A stretch of DNA of 64,000 nucleotides from CAWKGV01 sp963849305 (GTDB lineage Bacteria > Pseudomonadota > Alphaproteobacteria > Acetobacterales > Acetobacteraceae), in NCBI GenBank assembly GCA_963849305.1, contig CAWKGV010000001.1, positions 62,001 to 126,000 on the forward strand, written 5' to 3'. Positions 60,413 to 64,000 of the stretch are shown here, piece by piece (the stretch's first letter is position 1; each line of letters begins with the position of its first letter). A program made the position numbers and the translations under genes. The notes below the pieces were generated by a model. It did not search any database and was not told the origin of the DNA. It saw nothing but the letters and a program-made list of their open reading frames with translations.

Positions 60413-61221
60413 GCCCGCCGCTCCCCTTCGCCGCCGATGTCGGCGAACCCCCAATCGCGCACGTCGGGCAAATAGTCGATGTGCGACAGCATCCGGCCGC
60501 GGCAGATCCTCATGTGTGGGGCCGGCAGCTCGCGTTGCCGGCCGAGCCGTTCGAGCAGCTCGTCGAGCAGCCAAGCCGGCACATGGTCCCGCTCGGCCGG
60601 GTAGATCCAGCGGAAATTCAGCAGATGCGCCAGCAGCACCTCCCAGTGCTGCTCCATGCACGCCAGCAGCCGCCGCCAGTCGATCCGATCGTGCTGCTTG
60701 AGGATCAAGTGCATGACGTCTGGCCCGTCGAAGCGGTGGCGGAGCTGGATGAACGCCTTGGCGCAGATCAGCTCGGTCGGGGGGACGACGCGGAGCGGGA
60801 TGTCGAACAGCTCCAATCCCGGCGCGTCCGCGAACCAAGTGTCGGTCACCGGCATGGTGCCGGCGGCGCAGGCGAAGATCACGTCGATGAACCGCTCGCC
60901 CTGACGCAGTTTGCCGATCCAACGCTCGTCCTCGATCTCCACCTCGCCGCCAAGATCTTGCCAGTGGCTCAGGATGCGCGGGAAATCGCCGGGCTTGCAG
61001 AAGATGTCGAGATCCTTGGTCGGGCGTGTGATGCCGGTATAGGCGGCCAGCGCATAGGTGCCGGCCAGCAGGAACGGCGCGCCGAGCCCCACGAGCACGC
61101 GCAAGCAGTCGGCATAGAACGCCTCCGCCGCCGCTGTCGCCAGCGGCGCGGCCGTCGAAGAGGCGATGGGAGCAGCATCGCAGGGAAAGCGGCGAGCAAC
61201 AGCGGGTTCATCGATCGACAT
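60409..61221 (-). CDS. Nucleotidyltransferase-fold protein
   Basis: A 270-residue protein with an N-terminal nucleotidyltransferase core (APFLLAGTYALAAYTGITRPTKDLDIF), including the DLD metal-binding acidic pair, followed by a helical C-terminal part. The GTYALAAYT loop replaces the classical GSRA of MNT proteins, as in DUF6036-like nucleotidyltransferases. It heads a two-gene unit with the phosphoesterase and is divergent from the histidine kinase. What it modifies is unknown. Confidence 0.75.
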   Translation of the reverse strand: MSIDEPAVARRFPCDAAPIASSTAAPLATAAAEAFYADCLRVLVGLGAPFLLAGTYALAAYTGITRPTKDLDIFCKPGDFPRILSHWQDLGGEVEIEDERWIGKLRQGERFIDVIFACAAGTMPVTDTWFADAPGLELFDIPLRVVPPTELICAKAFIQLRHRFDGPDVMHLILKQHDRIDWRRLLACMEQHWEVLLAHLLNFRWIYPAERDHVPAWLLDELLERLGRQRELPAPHMRICRGRMLSHIDYLPDVRDWGFADIGGEGERRA

Positions 61222-61452
61222 GGTTCCTCGCCACGGCCAGAACAGCAGCAGGTCGAGAACACCACAGCATGCGCGCGGTTAGAGAAAATCGAGTACGTAA
61301 TAGTTTCGGTCTATTTCGCCGCTAACACCGCCGAGGGTCCATACAACTATGTTCTGTTGGCGAGTATGATTGCTCTGCAGTTGAATTTTAGTGGCGTAAC
61401 GCAGATCCGCTCACTAAAATGCGAGCAGGGCGATTCCTCGGAGAGACCCCTG
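61222..61452. promoter_or_regulatory. AT-richer divergent control region
   Basis: This gap between the divergent nucleotidyltransferase and histidine-kinase genes is visibly less GC-rich than its neighbours, especially at 61280-61420. It probably holds promoters in both directions, but I could not identify a single -35/-10 pair with confidence. An in-frame ATG at 61366 could extend the kinase. Confidence 0.35.
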
Positions 61453-63156
61453 GTGCCGCACAACGTGAGGCAGGCCATTCATTCAGTCCAGCTATCTGGG
61501 CAAGACCGGGCGCGCGGCCGACTCGTCGGCAGTTCGGCTTGGAACCGCTTGACCCGGACCCCGGTCCACGGAACGGACCGCCAGCTTCGCGACCTGCTCG
61601 GGACACTCGATCTGGCCGCGATCATGGTCCGCGAGATCAACGGCGCCATTCGGTTCTGGTCGCGCGGCTGCGAGCAGCTCTTCGGCTGGACCGCACCGGA
61701 GGCGCACGGCAAGGACGCGCACGCGCTGCTCGCCACCGAATTCCTCACTCCCCGCGCCCATATCGAGACCGCGCTGCTGCGCGATGGGGAGTGGAGCGGT
61801 GACCTGGTGCGTCATCGGCGTAACGGCACCGAGGTGGTCGTCGCCGTACGCATGGTGCTGCAACGCGACGCCCACGGGCATCCGATCGCCGTTTTGGAAA
61901 ATCTGTCCGATGTCACTGCTTTGCGCCAGGCCGAGGCGGACCGGCACCGGTTGAACCTGGAGTTGGAAAACCGGCTGCGCCGCGAGGTTGCCGCGCGCGA
62001 AGCGGCCCAGGTGCGCGCCGCGCAGGGCGAGCGAATGCAAGCGTTAGGCCAGCTCGCCGGCGGGATCGCCCATGATTTCAACAACGTTTTGCAGGGGATC
62101 TCGGCGGGCGCGGCACTGATCGAGCAGGGTGCCAGTGACCCTGAAGCAGCAAACGGCTACGCGCGCATGATCCTGGACGCAGCCGACCGGGGTGCCGCCA
62201 TCACGCGCCGCCTGCTTGCCTTCGCTCGCCGCGACTCGATGGAGCCGACGCTGGTCGATTCACAGCAATTGCTCGACGGCCTGTGCGAGATACTCACCCA
62301 TACGCTGGGCGCCTCGATCGCGGTCCAGGTGGATGCGCCGCCCGACCTGCCGACGCTGTTCACCGACAAGGCCCAACTCGAGACGGTGCTGGTCAACTTC
62401 GCCGCGAATGCGCGAGATGCCATGCCGGGCGGCGGCACGCTGACGCTCACGGCGCGCGAGGAACATGCGGGGGCCGATCACATCACCCTGCCCGCGCCCG
62501 GCGCATATGTGCGCCTGTCGGTGGCCGATACTGGCATCGGCATGGATAGCGCCGTGCTGGCGAGGGCGCCAGAGCCGTTCTTTACGACCAAAACAAGCGG
62601 ACAGGGGACCGGGCTCGGCCTGGCCATGGCCAAGGACTTCGCGGAACGCTCGGGCGGCGCGCTCGCGATCGACAGCGCGCCTGGTCGCGGCACGATGGTT
62701 ACGCTTTGGATCCCTTGCGCAAAACTGGAGCCGGTCGAGGCCTGGCAGCCAGAGGCCCCGAATTCCGGGTATGGCGCCAAGGTCCTGCTGGTGGATGACG
62801 AGCCGCTGGTCTGCGAAACGCTGTCGGCCCAACTCCAGCGCAGGGGCTACGCCGTTCTGGCCTACCGCTCGGCCGAGGCGGCCTTGACCGCGCTAGAGCA
62901 GGGCGTGCTGCCGGAGTTGCTGGTGACCGATCTGACGATGCCGGGCATGGACGGCTTGGCCCTGATCCGTCGCGTTCGCGCGCGTCATGCCGATCTACCG
63001 GCGATCCTACTGACCGGTTCTCCGACCGAGGTCGCACGGCTCGACCTCCGCGACGGGCCGAGCGGTCAGGTGACGCTGCTCCACAAGCCGGCATCCGGCG
63101 AGCAGATCGCTCGAGCGATGGCGGAACTGCTGAGTGAGGCGGGCGCAGTCCGGTAG
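61453..63156 (+). CDS. Hybrid sensor histidine kinase with PAS and receiver domains
   Basis: A 567-residue soluble hybrid kinase. After a short N-tail comes a PAS domain (about 45-165, AAIMVREINGAIRFWSRGCE), a coiled coil, a HisKA region with the phospho-acceptor His207 in GGIAHDFNN, an ATPase domain (NFAANARDAM, DTGIGM, GQGTGLGLAM) and a C-terminal receiver with the acceptor Asp493 in VTDLTMPGMDG and the Lys of LLHKP. The GTG at 61453 has GGAGAG 7 bases upstream. No membrane segments, so it senses an internal signal. Its response partner is not adjacent. Confidence 0.92.
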   Translation: MPHNVRQAIHSVQLSGQDRARGRLVGSSAWNRLTRTPVHGTDRQLRDLLGTLDLAAIMVREINGAIRFWSRGCEQLFGWTAPEAHGKDAHALLATEFLTPRAHIETALLRDGEWSGDLVRHRRNGTEVVVAVRMVLQRDAHGHPIAVLENLSDVTALRQAEADRHRLNLELENRLRREVAAREAAQVRAAQGERMQALGQLAGGIAHDFNNVLQGISAGAALIEQGASDPEAANGYARMILDAADRGAAITRRLLAFARRDSMEPTLVDSQQLLDGLCEILTHTLGASIAVQVDAPPDLPTLFTDKAQLETVLVNFAANARDAMPGGGTLTLTAREEHAGADHITLPAPGAYVRLSVADTGIGMDSAVLARAPEPFFTTKTSGQGTGLGLAMAKDFAERSGGALAIDSAPGRGTMVTLWIPCAKLEPVEAWQPEAPNSGYGAKVLLVDDEPLVCETLSAQLQRRGYAVLAYRSAEAALTALEQGVLPELLVTDLTMPGMDGLALIRRVRARHADLPAILLTGSPTEVARLDLRDGPSGQVTLLHKPASGEQIARAMAELLSEAGAVR

Positions 63157-64000
63157 TCAGCCCAGCTTTCGGAACTTGTGCAGGCTGCGCAAATTCTCCG
63201 GCCTTGGCTTATCGGCGTAGGCCTGCGGCCAGTTGGTCCAGGACACCTCGCCCACATACAAATCCCCGCGCGAGTCCACCGCGAGCCCGTGCGGCGCCAT
63301 GAACTCGGTGGGGCCGAGGCCTGCGTGCAGACCGCCTAGCCGGGCGATGCGCTTGCCGGTGTTGTCCACGATGCTGACCCGCGGGCCGAGATTGGGAATG
63401 TCGCGATTCACCGGCATCACGGGGCCCAGCTCGCCGATGTAGCAGATCGGGCACTTGCCCGGCGGCATGAACAGTCCGCAGGGGCGATGCAGGTTGTTCC
63501 ACTGCATCTCGTAGCGGCCGTTCGAGTCAAAGACTTGCACGCGATGGTTCTCGCGGTCGGCGACGTACACCCAGCCATCGCCATCGCAGGTGATGTTGTG
63601 GACTATGTTGAACTCGCCCGGATCGGTGCCGGGCTCGCCCCAGGAGAGCAGCCATGTGCCGTCGGGCGCGTATTTATGCACTCGCGCATTGCCGTAGCCG
63701 TCCGAGACATAGATCTCGCCCTTGGGCGAGAGCGCGGTGTGGGTGCAGCGGTGGAACGGCTCGCCGCTCATGAAGGGCGCGGGCTTGCCGGGGATGCCGA
63801 GTGTCATCAGCACCTTGCCGTCCAGCGTGCAGTGCCGGACGCTGTGATCGCCGTCATCGGTAAGCCAGAGCGTATCGTCGGGCCCCATGTGCAGGCCGTG
63901 GGCGCGCGGGAACACGCCCTCGCCCCAGGAGCGGAGGAACCTGCCCTCGCGGTCGAACACCATCATCGGGTGCTCGCCACGATTGAACACATAGACGTTG
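63157..64000 (-). CDS. NHL-repeat (peptidyl-amidating-lyase-like) protein, 5' end outside the window
   Basis: The frame is open to the edge (Asn-Val-Tyr precede the first possible GTG at 63990), so the N-terminus is missing. The visible 281 residues form NHL-type beta-propeller blades (PRAHGLHMGPDDTLWLTDDG, HNITCDGDGWVYVADRENHR, APHGLAVDSRGDLYVGEVS), resembling the propeller of peptidyl-alpha-hydroxyglycine lyases. Enzyme activity is unproven. It converges with the kinase gene with no gap. Confidence 0.85.
   Translation of the reverse strand, partial: NVYVFNRGEHPMMVFDREGRFLRSWGEGVFPRAHGLHMGPDDTLWLTDDGDHSVRHCTLDGKVLMTLGIPGKPAPFMSGEPFHRCTHTALSPKGEIYVSDGYGNARVHKYAPDGTWLLSWGEPGTDPGEFNIVHNITCDGDGWVYVADRENHRVQVFDSNGRYEMQWNNLHRPCGLFMPPGKCPICYIGELGPVMPVNRDIPNLGPRVSIVDNTGKRIARLGGLHAGLGPTEFMAPHGLAVDSRGDLYVGEVSWTNWPQAYADKPRPENLRSLHKFRKLG

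Noticed and set aside
60382..61452. Long N-terminal extension of the histidine kinase
   Set aside because: It is antisense to the nucleotidyltransferase gene; the start with a ribosome site is at 61453.

Overview
This window is high-GC bacterial DNA with dense, short-gapped operons, Tat signals on secreted proteins and GTG/TTG starts. The gene set (phasin, clpS-clpA, dodecin, LpxI, the fliL-fliM-DUF6468-MotE order, glcB, many catabolic CoA/thiolase genes) fits an alphaproteobacterium, most likely Rhodospirillales/Acetobacteraceae. The taxon is an inference from gene content; there is no rRNA or tRNA gene here.

Layout. 1-4.7 kb: end of a phasin gene, clpS, clpA, a dodecin and a GT9-like glycosyltransferase, converging on glcB (malate synthase G). 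7-11.7 kb: a complete ABC importer (Tat-exported binding protein, ATPase, two permeases) plus a DUF1275 membrane protein. 12-18.7 kb: a frameshifted TPP-dependent (acetolactate-synthase-like) gene, a CtBP-type dehydrogenase, a PPK2 kinase, a low-GC HNH endonuclease, an MBL hydrolase and a cytochrome P450. 19-29.2 kb: IS3/IS5 relics, DUF427, then two divergent flagellar operons: flgF, a 42-aa secreted peptide, flgG, flgA and flgH on the minus strand; fliL, fliM, a DUF6468 protein, a MotE-like protein and a 999-aa exported protein on the plus strand. 29.4-30.7 kb: speD-speE. 31.2-34.2 kb: an IS256-family element with an 8-bp target duplication, carrying an IS110-family element inside it. 34.5-38.8 kb: a Wzm/Wzt-like exporter, a GYD protein and ada. 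38.8-40.6 kb: a cluster of decayed genes. 40.7-43.9 kb: a MarR-EmrA-EmrB efflux operon. 43.9-57.4 kb: catabolic and accessory genes (amidohydrolase, YgjP peptidase, a lone CoxL-like subunit, Ldh2 dehydrogenase, a tandem pair of BNR-repeat proteins around a DUF1330 gene, a broken MFS transporter, a broken CaiB gene, thiolase plus DUF35). 57.5-64 kb: lpxI, gloA, a phosphoesterase/nucleotidyltransferase pair, a hybrid histidine kinase and an NHL-repeat protein running off the edge.

The strongest unexplained signal is a set of dispersed palindromic elements. About 85-90 bp copies start GTCAT, end ATGAC and contain internal hairpins; they lie between genes and also inside reading frames. One copy is in frame in the 999-aa flagellar-linked protein, one forms the 5' end of flgA, and a different palindrome forms the N-terminus of an ABC permease. 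Other points of note are a candidate bridge-RNA region in the IS110 right end, the secreted peptide gene between flgF and flgG, hairpin-bearing tandem repeats ahead of lpxI, and frameshifts confined to accessory genes.
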